From CAJINA01 sp964636125 (GTDB taxonomy: Bacteria > Desulfobacterota > Desulfobacteria > Desulfobacterales > CAJINA01), in contig CAZWPX010000015.1 in NCBI GenBank assembly GCA_964636125.1, positions 17,400 to 81,399 on the forward strand: DNA of 64,000 nucleotides, in the 5' to 3' direction. The translations under genes and the position numbers were made by a program. The notes beneath the pieces are model-generated. The model was not told where the DNA came from and ran no database searches. It saw only the letters and a list, made by a program, of their open reading frames with translations. This document shows, in pieces, positions 51,116 through 59,572 of the stretch (positions are counted from its first letter, which is position 1; every line of letters begins with the position of its first letter).

Positions 51116-52093
51116 ATGGAACTCAACAAATTCATCCTCCGCAGGTTAATCGAGATAACGCTGATCTTCTTTGTGATTCTCACGGTGCTGTTCCTGCTCT
51201 TTCGCCTGGCACCAGGCGACCCCGTTTCGCGTATGGTGGACCCGAACATGACCCCGGAAGATGCCCGGCACCTCATTGCCCAACTGGGGTTGGACCAACC
51301 GTTGGGCACCCAGTATCTCATCTACCTGCAGGGATTTTTCCGCGGTGATTTCGGCATCTCTTTTCACTACGGCGTACCGGTACTGGACATCATCGCCAAA
51401 AGCCTGCCCAATACGATTCTGCTTTTTACAACCTCGATTATCCTGGCGACCTTCACCGGTATTTTTTTCGGAAAAATCGCGGCCTGGCACAAAGGGGAAA
51501 AAACCGATACCTGGCTGACCATCGGGGCCCTGGTCTGTCACACACTGTTTCTCCCCTGGCTGGCGCTCATGATGATCTGGTTTTTCGCTTTCAAGGTCGG
51601 CTGGTTCCCGCTAAACGGAATTGTCTCCGCCGAGATTTGGATCAACCCGGAGAACGGCTTTTTTATCCGCATGGTGGACGTGCTGCACCACATGGCCCTG
51701 CCGCTGATGACCCTGTTTATCATCCATTTCGGCAGCTATCTGCTGGTCATGCGCAGCAGCATGCTGGAAACCCTCAAAGAGGATTACATCATTACAGCCA
51801 GGGCCAAAGGGCTGGATGACAAAGTGATCCGCAATCACCACGCAGCGCCCAACGCGGCGCTGCCGGTGGTCACCAGTGTGGCCCTCAGCCTGGCTTTTTC
51901 CATCAACGGCGGCGCCTTGACCGAAACGGTCTTCTCGTGGCCCGGCATCGGCCGGGAGCTCGTGTTTGCTGTAAGCAACAACGACTACCCCCTGGCGCTG
52001 GCCTCCTTTATGCTGATTGCCATCGTCGTCCTGCTGGCAAACCTGATCGTGGACGTTCTGTACGCCTGGCTCGACCCTAGAATCCGGTATTGA
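51116..52093 (+). CDS. Peptide ABC transporter permease, DppB/OppB type
   Basis: The 325-residue inner-membrane protein has the OppB plan: N-terminal helix (LIEITLIFFVILTVLFLLFR), APGDPVSRMVDPNMTPEDAR, six helices in all, and the EAA-type coupling segment DYIITARAKGLDDKVIRNHH AAPNAALPVV. With the next three genes and the lipoprotein at 47928 it completes a peptide importer. The ATG has only a weak ribosome site. Because the AT-rich gene interrupts the operon, expression may depend on read-through or on an unseen promoter in the 220-nt gap upstream. Confidence 0.93.
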   Translation: MELNKFILRRLIEITLIFFVILTVLFLLFRLAPGDPVSRMVDPNMTPEDARHLIAQLGLDQPLGTQYLIYLQGFFRGDFGISFHYGVPVLDIIAKSLPNTILLFTTSIILATFTGIFFGKIAAWHKGEKTDTWLTIGALVCHTLFLPWLALMMIWFFAFKVGWFPLNGIVSAEIWINPENGFFIRMVDVLHHMALPLMTLFIIHFGSYLLVMRSSMLETLKEDYIITARAKGLDDKVIRNHHAAPNAALPVVTSVALSLAFSINGGALTETVFSWPGIGRELVFAVSNNDYPLALASFMLIAIVVLLANLIVDVLYAWLDPRIRY

Positions 52094-52104
52094 CAGGGAA
52101 AAAA

Positions 52105-53049
52105 ATGACTCTCAAAAAAAACAAAAGCAGCTGGCCGCTCATCGACCGACTTACCGCGCGGTACCACTGGATCAGCCGTTTTCGGGAGGGATGGTCTATT
52201 TTCCAGGAAAATCTCATTGGCCGGATAGGGCTGGTGCTGCTCTCTATTTTTGCCCTCATGGCCCTGTGCAGCTTTATCCCGCCGCTCATCGACCCCATGT
52301 ACCACCCCATGACCGGTGTGGATCCCGATATCTCCCATTCCACTGGCCCCAGCTGGCGCCACTGGCTGGGTACCGATTTTATCGGGCGGGATATTCTGGC
52401 CCAGCTGCTGGCCGGGGCCCGGATTGCATTTATGGTGGGCCTCTCTTCGGCTTTTATGAGCATTTTTCTGGGTACGACCATCGGCATGATTGCCGGTTAT
52501 GCCGGTCGCACCATTGACACGCTGCTCATGCGCCTGGCGGACATGATCATGGTCATGCCCACCCTGTTGGTGGTTCTGATTCTCGCTTCGCTGTTCGGCC
52601 AGCTCAGCATCTGGACCATCGTACTCCTGATCGCCCTTTTCCGCTGGCCCGGTGTATCCCGGGTCATCCGGGCCCAGACCCTGACCCTGAAGCAGCGGCC
52701 CTTTATCGAAGCCGCCCGGGTGGCAGGCGCCTCCCATGCCCGGATCATCTTCAGGCACATCATGCCCAACGTGCTGCCGCTGGCCCTTTTGTACATGACC
52801 TTCCGGGTGACATCCGCCATCATCATTGAGGCGGCCCTGGCCTTTCTGGGGTTTGGGGATCCCGGCACCGTCAGCTGGGGCATGATGCTCCAGTGGGTCT
52901 GGAAAACCGGCCATATGTTTCAGGCGCCCTACTGGCTGCTGCCCCCGGGCATCTGTATCTCACTGATTACCCTTTCATTTTTCATGCTGGGCCGGGCCAT
53001 GGACGAAGTCCTTGATCCGCGCTTGCGCAAAGAGGACACCACACGCTGA
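52105..53049 (+). CDS. Peptide ABC transporter permease, DppC/OppC type
   Basis: The 314-residue protein has the OppC-type N-terminal helix (LVLLSIFALMALCSFIPP), HWLGTDFIGRDILAQLLAGA, AFMVGLSSAFMSIFLGTTIG, and the coupling loop FIEAARVAGASHARIIFRHI followed by MPNVLPLALLYM. About six helices are predicted. The ATG at 52105 has AGGGAA upstream; a TTG at 52090 overlaps the previous stop and was not chosen. It pairs with the preceding permease. Confidence 0.93.
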   Translation: MTLKKNKSSWPLIDRLTARYHWISRFREGWSIFQENLIGRIGLVLLSIFALMALCSFIPPLIDPMYHPMTGVDPDISHSTGPSWRHWLGTDFIGRDILAQLLAGARIAFMVGLSSAFMSIFLGTTIGMIAGYAGRTIDTLLMRLADMIMVMPTLLVVLILASLFGQLSIWTIVLLIALFRWPGVSRVIRAQTLTLKQRPFIEAARVAGASHARIIFRHIMPNVLPLALLYMTFRVTSAIIIEAALAFLGFGDPGTVSWGMMLQWVWKTGHMFQAPYWLLPPGICISLITLSFFMLGRAMDEVLDPRLRKEDTTR

Positions 53050-53050
53050 T

Positions 53051-54025
53051 ATGACGCTGCTATCCGTCACAGACCTGAGTATCGTCTACCAGACCCGCAA
53101 CGGCCCGCTGAGTGCCGTCGAAGACGTCTCTTTCACGTTGGATGCCGGCAAAACAATCGGTTTTGTGGGTGAATCCGGTTGCGGGAAATCGACCCTGGGC
53201 ATGGCGCTGATGGGCCTTTTAGCGCCCAATGCCACGGTCACCGGGGGACGTATTTCGTTCCAGGGCCGGGACCTGCTTGAAATGTCGAAAACCGCGCGGC
53301 AGCAGATTCGGTGGAAAAAAATCGCCATGATATTTCAGGCAGCCATGAACGCCCTGAACCCGGTTCACCGGGTCGCGGACCAGATTGCCGAGGCTATCTT
53401 GACCCATTCCCCGGGTGTCTCCAAACAGTCCGCCCGGGCGCAGGTCGCAGAGCTGTATGAACTGGTGAAAATCCCGCTCAGCCGCATGTCCGATTACCCG
53501 CACCAGTACAGCGGCGGCATGAAACAGCGGGCGGTCATCGCCATGGCCCTGGCCTGCCGCCCGGCCCTGATCATTGCCGATGAACCCACGACCGCCCTGG
53601 ATGTTATTGTTCAGGCCCAGATTCTCGAAAAAATAAAAGACATTCAAAGAGAACTCAACCTGGGGATCCTTTTCATCTCCCATGACATTTCTGTTGTGGC
53701 GGATGTTTGTGACCACATCGGGGTGATGTATGCCGGGCAGCTCATTGAATACGGCCGACGGGAAAAGGTGTTTGAGGCACCCGGCCACCCGTATACCCGG
53801 GAACTGGTGGGATCTCACCTGGCCCTGATGGGAGACCAGTGCGACCGGCAAAGCGTTCCGGATGCAACCCCGAACCTGGTAAATCCCGGGGCCGGTTGCC
53901 GGTTTTGCGACCGCTGCCCCACGGCCGGGGACTCTTGCCGGGATGAAGATCCCGAATGGATTCGGCTTTCAGGGGATCACCGAATCTATTGCTGCCGCCA
54001 GCGAAACGTGGATAAGCACCCATGA
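53051..54025 (+). CDS. Peptide ABC transporter ATP-binding protein, DppD/OppD type
   Basis: The 324-residue ATPase has Walker A GESGCGKST, the Q-loop region IFQAAMNALNPVHR, signature YSGGMKQRAVIAMAL, Walker B LIIADEPTTALD and the H-loop FISHD. The C-terminal oligopeptide-transporter extension holds a cysteine cluster, CRFCDRCPTAGDSC, of the kind that binds an iron-sulfur cluster in several DppD homologues. The ATG at 53051 is 1 nt after the preceding stop; a start at 53012 would lie inside the permease gene. The end overlaps the next gene (ATGA). Confidence 0.94.
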   Translation: MTLLSVTDLSIVYQTRNGPLSAVEDVSFTLDAGKTIGFVGESGCGKSTLGMALMGLLAPNATVTGGRISFQGRDLLEMSKTARQQIRWKKIAMIFQAAMNALNPVHRVADQIAEAILTHSPGVSKQSARAQVAELYELVKIPLSRMSDYPHQYSGGMKQRAVIAMALACRPALIIADEPTTALDVIVQAQILEKIKDIQRELNLGILFISHDISVVADVCDHIGVMYAGQLIEYGRREKVFEAPGHPYTRELVGSHLALMGDQCDRQSVPDATPNLVNPGAGCRFCDRCPTAGDSCRDEDPEWIRLSGDHRIYCCRQRNVDKHP

Positions 54026-55002
54026 AAAACATAAGCAACCCGGTCATAAGACTCGAAAATATCGATAAAAGCTACCGCTCGAAAGCGACTTTATTCGGAA
54101 AACACAAAAAAGCCATTGTGGCCTTGCAGGACCTGTCCCTTGAAGTCGGCGCCGGTGAAGTGGTCGGGCTGGTGGGCGAAAGCGGCAGCGGCAAATCAAC
54201 CACCGGCCGCCTGATTGTAAAACTGGAGAACCCGGACAGCGGCCGGATTTGCTTAAATGGTGAAAACACCCTCCGCCTGGGGGGACGGCCACTGCGCGAT
54301 TTCCGGCGCACGGTCCAGATGGTATTCCAGGATCCGTATCAGTCCCTGAACCCGCAGCTCTCCATTTTTGACACCGTGGCCGAGCCCCTTGTTATCCACG
54401 GAGTCGGGGATCTAAACAGCCGCCGGGCGCGGGTAATTGAAACCCTGGAATTTGCCGGTTTAACCCCCCCCGGGGATTTCCTGAACCGTTACCCGCACCA
54501 ACTCAGCGGCGGGCAGCGCCAGCGGGTAGCGATTGCCCGGGCCCTGGTTCTCAAGCCCGCGTTCATCGTGGCCGATGAACCGACATCCATGCTGGATGCG
54601 TCCATATCGTTCCAGATTTTCAACCTTTTGCTGGACGTGCGCCAGAAAATGGGCACAGCGATCCTGTTTATCACCCATTCGATCTCCGCGGCCCGCTACC
54701 TCTGTGACCGCATCACCGTGATCTACCGGGGCCATCTCATGGAATCCGGGCCTGCCGGTCGGGTGATCGACACCCCTTTGCACCCTTACACCAAAGCCCT
54801 GATCGATGCCCAACCCGGTTTCGGCTGCAGGACCGGTGCACACTATGGAACCCTTTTACCAGAGGAACGTGAACCGCCCTCGCAGGCGCATTGTCCCTTT
54901 TTCACCCGCTGTAATCTGGCTGTCCACGGTAAATGCGACCAGGAAATTCCGCACCCGCACCATGGCGAACGCGACCACCTTGCAGCTTGTTTTTATATAT
55001 GA
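54022..55002 (+). CDS. Peptide ABC transporter ATP-binding protein, DppF/OppF type
   Basis: The 326-residue second ATPase has Walker A GESGSGKST, MVFQDPYQSLNPQLSI, signature LSGGQRQRVAIARAL, Walker B FIVADEPTSMLD and the C-terminal CPFFTRCNLAVHGKC cysteine cluster. It heterodimerises with the DppD-type protein. Its start overlaps the upstream stop as ATGA, so equal translation of the two ATPases is likely. It ends the transporter operon; a GC-rich dyad (55039-55045 with 55060-55066) without a T run follows. Confidence 0.94.
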   Translation: MKNISNPVIRLENIDKSYRSKATLFGKHKKAIVALQDLSLEVGAGEVVGLVGESGSGKSTTGRLIVKLENPDSGRICLNGENTLRLGGRPLRDFRRTVQMVFQDPYQSLNPQLSIFDTVAEPLVIHGVGDLNSRRARVIETLEFAGLTPPGDFLNRYPHQLSGGQRQRVAIARALVLKPAFIVADEPTSMLDASISFQIFNLLLDVRQKMGTAILFITHSISAARYLCDRITVIYRGHLMESGPAGRVIDTPLHPYTKALIDAQPGFGCRTGAHYGTLLPEEREPPSQAHCPFFTRCNLAVHGKCDQEIPHPHHGERDHLAACFYI

Positions 55003-55089
55003 TACAGCCAGTTAAACCAAAAACCGCGGTAAATCCACCCGGCCGAAGACATCGTTTTCCGGCCGGACCGGCACCAGATACCGTAACAA

Positions 55090-55120
55090 TCGCAAAGTTC
55101 TAAAGGGCGACCCTTTGCGA
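55090..55120 (+). promoter_or_regulatory. Two mutually exclusive leader hairpins before the MscS gene
   Basis: TCGCAAAG (55090-55097) can pair with CTTTGCGA (55113-55120), or AAAGGG (55102-55107) with CCCTTT (55111-55116) across a 3-nt loop. The two structures share bases and cannot coexist. They end 11 nt before the AGGAG of the mscS-like gene. This could be chance or a simple RNA switch. Confidence 0.35.
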
Positions 55121-55142
55121 AGCGACTAACAGGAGTATGCAC

Positions 55143-55982
55143 ATGGACAACCAAACTAGGATGCAGAGATTCGGTGAACTGATGACAAACAATGGCCCGG
55201 AAGTGATCATGTCACTTCTGGTCCTGATTGTGGGCCTGTTGCTCGTAAAATGGATCACACGTAAACTGAAGGTCACCCTGGGCAAAGTGATCAAAAACGC
55301 CGCCATAGTCTCTATCATAAGCAACATTGTGGGCATCCTCTTACTCTCCATTGTGATCACTTCCGCATCCCTCGAAGCCGGCTTAAAACTGGAACCGGTC
55401 GTATCCGCCCTGACCGTCATCTGCCTGGTCGCGGTGGGTGTCGTGATCCTGTTTCGCCCATTCATGCCCACCATGCCCTTTAAGGTTGGCCAGACGGTCA
55501 AAGCCGGAAATCTTCTCGGGAAAATTGAAGCGATCACCATCCTGAATACACGTTTAAGGACCTTTGACGGAAAAACATTTTTCGTGCCCAACCGTAAAAT
55601 CCTGGATGATATCGTGATCAATTACCAGTATACCAATACCCGACGGGTCAAGATAGATGTGGGCATCCGCCACGACCAGGACCTGATGAAGGCCAAGCAG
55701 GTCCTGGAAACCATCATGGTGGCCGACCCGCGTGTCAAGCCGAAACCGGGTGCTGTGGTCTATGTCCTGAACCTGACCAACAACTCCGTAGAGCTTGGCG
55801 GCCGCTGCTGGGTCGACAACGCCAAGTACTGGGTCACAAAATGTGACCTGATTGAAAAAACCAAGCTGGCCTTTGACAATGCCGGCATTGTCATCGCCCA
55901 CCAGCAGCTTGACATCCACCATTATAACAGTGGTGCTGAGACCGCATTGGCCGAATCAACAGAAGAGCCCGAAATGGAATAA
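55143..55982 (+). CDS. Small-conductance mechanosensitive channel (MscS family)
   Basis: MscS channels open under membrane tension and release solutes on hypo-osmotic shock. The 279-residue protein has three N-terminal helices (about 15-110), the third with ICLVAVGVVILFRPF, then the beta domain with FKVGQTVKAGNLLGKIEAIT, ILNTRLRTFDGKTFFVPNRK and a C-terminal alpha-beta domain. The size matches Escherichia coli MscS (286). Two ATGs lie close together; the one at 55143 is 7 nt after AGGAG while the one at 55137 is too close, so I use the second. It follows the peptide transporter operon by 140 nt, with a structured leader. Confidence 0.92.
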   Translation: MDNQTRMQRFGELMTNNGPEVIMSLLVLIVGLLLVKWITRKLKVTLGKVIKNAAIVSIISNIVGILLLSIVITSASLEAGLKLEPVVSALTVICLVAVGVVILFRPFMPTMPFKVGQTVKAGNLLGKIEAITILNTRLRTFDGKTFFVPNRKILDDIVINYQYTNTRRVKIDVGIRHDQDLMKAKQVLETIMVADPRVKPKPGAVVYVLNLTNNSVELGGRCWVDNAKYWVTKCDLIEKTKLAFDNAGIVIAHQQLDIHHYNSGAETALAESTEEPEME

Positions 55983-56031
55983 CCGGGCCTGATCTGAGCA
56001 ACCCCCTGACATCGCCTGAAAGGAACATGCC

Positions 56032-56349
56032 ATGCAGATAACCGCAGGACTTGAAATTATCAAATACGGATGGGTTCAGAAGCCTAAAGGATTCCGGGTT
56101 CAATACCAGAAGCGGGCTGAAGGAGACCTGGTAACCGAGCTGTCACCGCCTGAAGGCAGCGCCCTGCTCGATTCCGACGTCGTGGCCTGGCGCTATGCCT
56201 GGAAATTATCAATGGCCACCCGGTCCGATGGAGATGACCTCGGACCGGATGAACTGGTCAATATTCATGTTGTGAACGATGAGGGCGAAAAAGTCATCTA
56301 CTACGCCACTGGTGAATACACAGTGTTTAACGAGAAAACGGCCGAATGA
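56032..56349 (+). CDS. Unknown 105-residue soluble protein
   Basis: I do not recognise this protein. It has no signal peptide or membrane helix and looks beta-rich: EIIKYGWVQKPKGFRVQYQK, VTELSPPEGSALLDSDVVAW, VNIHVVNDEGEKVIYYATGE. AAAGGAAC precedes the ATG at suitable spacing, and codon use matches its neighbours, so it is likely real. It follows the mscS-like gene by 49 nt and probably shares its transcript. The stop codon overlaps an ATG (ATGA) that opens the frame leading into the lipoprotein gene. Confidence 0.7.
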   Translation: MQITAGLEIIKYGWVQKPKGFRVQYQKRAEGDLVTELSPPEGSALLDSDVVAWRYAWKLSMATRSDGDDLGPDELVNIHVVNDEGEKVIYYATGEYTVFNEKTAE

Positions 56350-56501
56350 AGCACGCCGTTCTGATTAACAATTCCTACAAGGACGTAGATTTTCAAAGAT
56401 ACCTGTGTTCGAACGGCTGCTGCGCAAACTGTAGCGGGAAGGTTTGTGGTAGCGTTAGCCGATTCAGGCCCTATTCATTATTCCTAAAACAGGTGATACA
56501 A

Positions 56502-56972
56502 ATGCGAAAATTTTTCAATGGAGGCGCCAAGATCGCTTTCTCGGTGGTGTTCCTCCTGACAATATTGGCCGGGTGCATGCAAAACTACGGCCGTCTGAAA
56601 TCAAATCCTGAACTTACCGACGCCTTCACCAACCAGCGTGCGCTTCCGGATTACAATTACTATTACTGCGGGCGGGAAAACCTGCCGTACGCCGTGGTGG
56701 GCATAGATCCCGATTATCAGTTCGAAGACCGGCTCTGGTACAAAATAGAAACCAAAGAACAGGTTTACAAGCAAGCCGGCGGCGTCGTTGACTGGAACCA
56801 CATCTGGGCCAGGGGTGCCGATATCCTGGACCCGTCAGGCAACCGCATCGGTATCTGGTTTTCTTACTACCAGTCTACCACGGTCGAGGTCGGTCCCGGC
56901 AACAGAGTTGTCGTATACAATCCCTACAGCCCCAACCATAAATCTTCAGACAGATTCCATGGCCCCCCCTGA
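56502..56972 (+). CDS. Small lipoprotein of unknown function
   Basis: From the ATG at 56502 the 156-residue precursor has a clear lipoprotein signal (FSVVFLLTILAGC, lipid-bearing Cys25), followed by an aromatic-rich domain (DYNYYYCGRENLPYAVVGID, DRLWYKIETKEQVYKQAGGV, DPSGNRIGIWFSYYQSTTVE). It should be anchored in the inner or outer membrane. The same frame is open back to 56346 and encodes a cysteine-rich stretch (CSNGCCANCSGKVCG) ahead of the signal, which does not suit an exported lipoprotein, so I use the internal start. No family recognised. Confidence 0.75.
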   Translation: MRKFFNGGAKIAFSVVFLLTILAGCMQNYGRLKSNPELTDAFTNQRALPDYNYYYCGRENLPYAVVGIDPDYQFEDRLWYKIETKEQVYKQAGGVVDWNHIWARGADILDPSGNRIGIWFSYYQSTTVEVGPGNRVVVYNPYSPNHKSSDRFHGPP

Positions 56973-57006
56973 TGGGCCGTGCGAATAAACAAGTCTTCAC
57001 ATTTTA

Positions 57007-57035
57007 CTGACAGACCGGGTGCCCCCGTCTGTCAG
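57007..57035. terminator. Hairpin between convergent genes
   Basis: CTGACAGAC (57007-57015) and GTCTGTCAG (57027-57035) form a perfect 9-bp stem, extended inside by GGG/CCC, directly at the stop codon of the M14 gene and 35 nt after the lipoprotein gene. Neither strand has a proper T run after it, so it may act as a bidirectional barrier or RNA end protector rather than a classic terminator. Confidence 0.5.
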
Positions 57036-58114
57036 GGTGCGGCGGGATCAGTTTTAACCAGATCAAACAGGATAAAACCGGAAAGGGTGACCTGGGGAAT
57101 AGACATGCCGATGATTTTGGCGTCAAAGGGGGCCCTGATCTCTACGCGTGAACCCGTCAAGGGATCGGTAACGGACCCCAGCAGATCATGCTGCCGGACC
57201 CGCGCACCAAGTTCACGTTCCGGAAAAAAATTGCCCCCTTTTCCCGGTGGCACCCGAACCCAGGTGGAAGCGGTAAAGATCTGCTGGTCACCGGTCTCTT
57301 GCGGGGGATGGTTTAGCATTTCAAAATAGGCCATCACATTCAGGACGCCGGCCACACCGAGTTCAATTTCATCCTTCTGAAAACGATTGGGTTCACCGCC
57401 CTCGTAAAGAATGGTAGGAATCCCCGCCTGTGTGGCCTCCCATCGCAGGGTATGCGGCAGCCCGGGTTTTCCCAGAATGATACCGGCGCCAAAAAACCGG
57501 GCCATTTCCAAAGCCCTGTTGTTCTTCAGATCAACCCGAATCTGGGGCAGGTTGCAGCGATAGAATGAGGCGGTATGCAGGTCTATCAGCGCATCACAGC
57601 GCTTGATGACCCGGGAGAAGACCTGGTGGGCAATAACGGAGGTGATGTTACCTTCGGGGTTGCCGGGAAAATAGCGATTCAAATCCTGCCGATCAGCTGT
57701 GTACCGCTGGCGTGTAATAAATCCATGGCGATTGATGATCGGTAGTACCACCAGCGTGCCGCCCATATTCCTGGCAGACACGTTTTCAAAGACGCGGCGC
57801 GCAATTTCCACACTGTTGATCTCATCCCCGTGGATGGCGGAAGTCACACAGAGCATCGGGCCCGGCTCGGCACCGCGGGCCACAAAAACCGGCATATCGA
57901 CATAGGCACTCTCAAAATGCGGCCCGGGCAGCAGATTAAACTTCTGCTTCTCCCCGGGGGCAACCGAATAATCCAGAATCTCAAACGCCCCCCACTGGGC
58001 ACCCGCGGTCAAAGCGTGGACAGATTGACTGCCCAAACCTGCCCCGACAGACAAAGCCGCTACCAGACAGATAACCGTCAGATACTTTGCTGTGACCGTA
58101 CTCATAGCTTGCAT
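57032..58114 (-). CDS. Exported M14-family succinylglutamate desuccinylase/aspartoacylase-like hydrolase
   Basis: AstE/AspA-type M14 enzymes cleave the acyl group from N-acylated amino acids using zinc. The 360-residue precursor has a signal peptide (AKYLTVICLVAALSVGAGLG) and the zinc motif AIHGDEINS (His95, Glu98) with the third ligand in LIDLHTASF (His180), the substrate arginine region QDLNRYFPG, and LYEGGEPNRF. A C-terminal beta domain follows (about 270-360). The ATG at 58114 has an ideal AAGGAGGT. It lies 27 nt after the sigma-54 regulator gene, so the two are probably cotranscribed. The periplasmic location is unusual for true AstE. Confidence 0.85.
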   Translation of the reverse strand: MQAMSTVTAKYLTVICLVAALSVGAGLGSQSVHALTAGAQWGAFEILDYSVAPGEKQKFNLLPGPHFESAYVDMPVFVARGAEPGPMLCVTSAIHGDEINSVEIARRVFENVSARNMGGTLVVLPIINRHGFITRQRYTADRQDLNRYFPGNPEGNITSVIAHQVFSRVIKRCDALIDLHTASFYRCNLPQIRVDLKNNRALEMARFFGAGIILGKPGLPHTLRWEATQAGIPTILYEGGEPNRFQKDEIELGVAGVLNVMAYFEMLNHPPQETGDQQIFTASTWVRVPPGKGGNFFPERELGARVRQHDLLGSVTDPLTGSRVEIRAPFDAKIIGMSIPQVTLSGFILFDLVKTDPAAP

Positions 58115-58141
58115 GTGGACCTCCTTGCGTGTCTCCGGTTT

Positions 58142-59509
58142 TCAGCGGCCGGTAATTCCATATTTCTTCAACTTGTAACGCAACGTTCCCCGCGGGATCC
58201 CCAGCAGCCGGGCCGCCCGGGCCGTGTTTCCGTCGGTTTTCGCCATCGCCCGGCGGACCAGGTTGCTGGTCACTTCATCCACCACGGACTCGATATCGAA
58301 TAGATCATCAGGGATTTCGATAACCGTATCTCGATCTTTAGGCCCGACAATTTCCCGGGGCAGGTGAACCACGGCCAGGACCGCTTCATCGTACATGATA
58401 CAGATACGCTCGAAAACGTTCTTCAACTCTCTTACATTGCCGGGCCACGGGTAAAGTCGTAGATACCGGGCTGCTTCCGGATCAATTTCACGAAACTGCT
58501 TGTGAAACTTTTCGGTAAATTGCAGTAAAAACAACCTGGCAAGCGCGGCCACATCCTCCGGCCGTTCGCGCAGGGGTGCCAGGTGGATGGGGAAAACATT
58601 GAGGCGATAGTAAAGGTCTTCGCGGAATTTCTTGGCCTTGATGGCAGTCTGGGGATCTATGTTTGTAGCCGCCACAATCCGGACATCAGCTGTGATGTCC
58701 CGGTTGCCCCCCACCCTTCTGAAACGCCGACGCTCGAGAACGCCCAGCAGCTTGGCCTGCAATTGAATCGGCATTTCACCGATTTCATCCAAAAACAACG
58801 TACCGCCGGCAGCCGATTCAAAAAGTCCTTTTTTCCGGCGCGCGGCATCGGTGAATGCCCCTTTTTCGTGTCCGAACAACTCACTTTCGAGCAAATTCTC
58901 CGGCAGGGCGGCGCAGTTGATCTCCAGCAGCGGCTTCTCCTTACGGGGACTCATGCTGTGAATACTCTGGGCAATCACTTCTTTACCGGTACCGCTCTCG
59001 CCGGTAATCAATACGTTCGCGCCTTCATGCGCGGCCACACCGGCAACCTGTGAGAGGGCCTGCTGCATCTGGGGGCTCTCGGCCACAATGGCAAACGGAG
59101 AAGGCGTTCCCAGGCGCCGTTTAAGCACTTTTACTTCACGCTTAAGATTTTGAGCCTCAAGGGCCAGGCGGATAATCAGCTTGATCACATCCGCTTTGAA
59201 CGGCTTTTTTATATAGTCATAGGCCCCGAGTTTAAGGGCCTCCACAGCCGATTCAACCGAAGCAAACCCGGTTACAATGATCACCAGGATGTCAGGGTCG
59301 ATCTCTTTGGCGCGCTGGAGAACTTCAATGCCGTGCAGATCGGGCAAGTTGAGGTCCAGCAGGACAACATCCACATCCAAGCGCCCGAGCTCTTCCAGAG
59401 CATCACGGCCGTTGGCCACCGTGGAAACATGGTACCGCTCCTCCGTCAGAATCCTTTCCAGATTGTTGCGGATCGAGGGCTCGTCATCCACTACCAGGAT
59501 ATTTTCCAT
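58142..59509 (-). CDS. Sigma-54-dependent response regulator, NtrC family
   Basis: The 455-residue protein has a receiver domain (1-120; Asp8, Asp9, phospho-Asp52, Lys102), an AAA+ domain (about 140-370) with Walker A GESGTGKE at 170-177, the sigma-54 contact loop GAFTDA (217-222) and Walker B GGTLFLDEIGEMP, and a C-terminal Fis-type helix-turn-helix (NTARAARLLGIPRGTLRYKL). It activates transcription from -24/-12 promoters. The kinase gene directly upstream (gap 63 nt) is the obvious partner, and the M14 hydrolase gene directly downstream may be a target or cotranscribed. I did not find a clear -24/-12 promoter near these genes. Confidence 0.94.
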   Translation of the reverse strand: MENILVVDDEPSIRNNLERILTEERYHVSTVANGRDALEELGRLDVDVVLLDLNLPDLHGIEVLQRAKEIDPDILVIIVTGFASVESAVEALKLGAYDYIKKPFKADVIKLIIRLALEAQNLKREVKVLKRRLGTPSPFAIVAESPQMQQALSQVAGVAAHEGANVLITGESGTGKEVIAQSIHSMSPRKEKPLLEINCAALPENLLESELFGHEKGAFTDAARRKKGLFESAAGGTLFLDEIGEMPIQLQAKLLGVLERRRFRRVGGNRDITADVRIVAATNIDPQTAIKAKKFREDLYYRLNVFPIHLAPLRERPEDVAALARLFLLQFTEKFHKQFREIDPEAARYLRLYPWPGNVRELKNVFERICIMYDEAVLAVVHLPREIVGPKDRDTVIEIPDDLFDIESVVDEVTSNLVRRAMAKTDGNTARAARLLGIPRGTLRYKLKKYGITGR

Positions 59510-59572
59510 TAGCGTTCGCCTATACCTGCGGTTACCCGGAAATCGGTTCCGGCCAGGGATTTTCCGCCTGGC

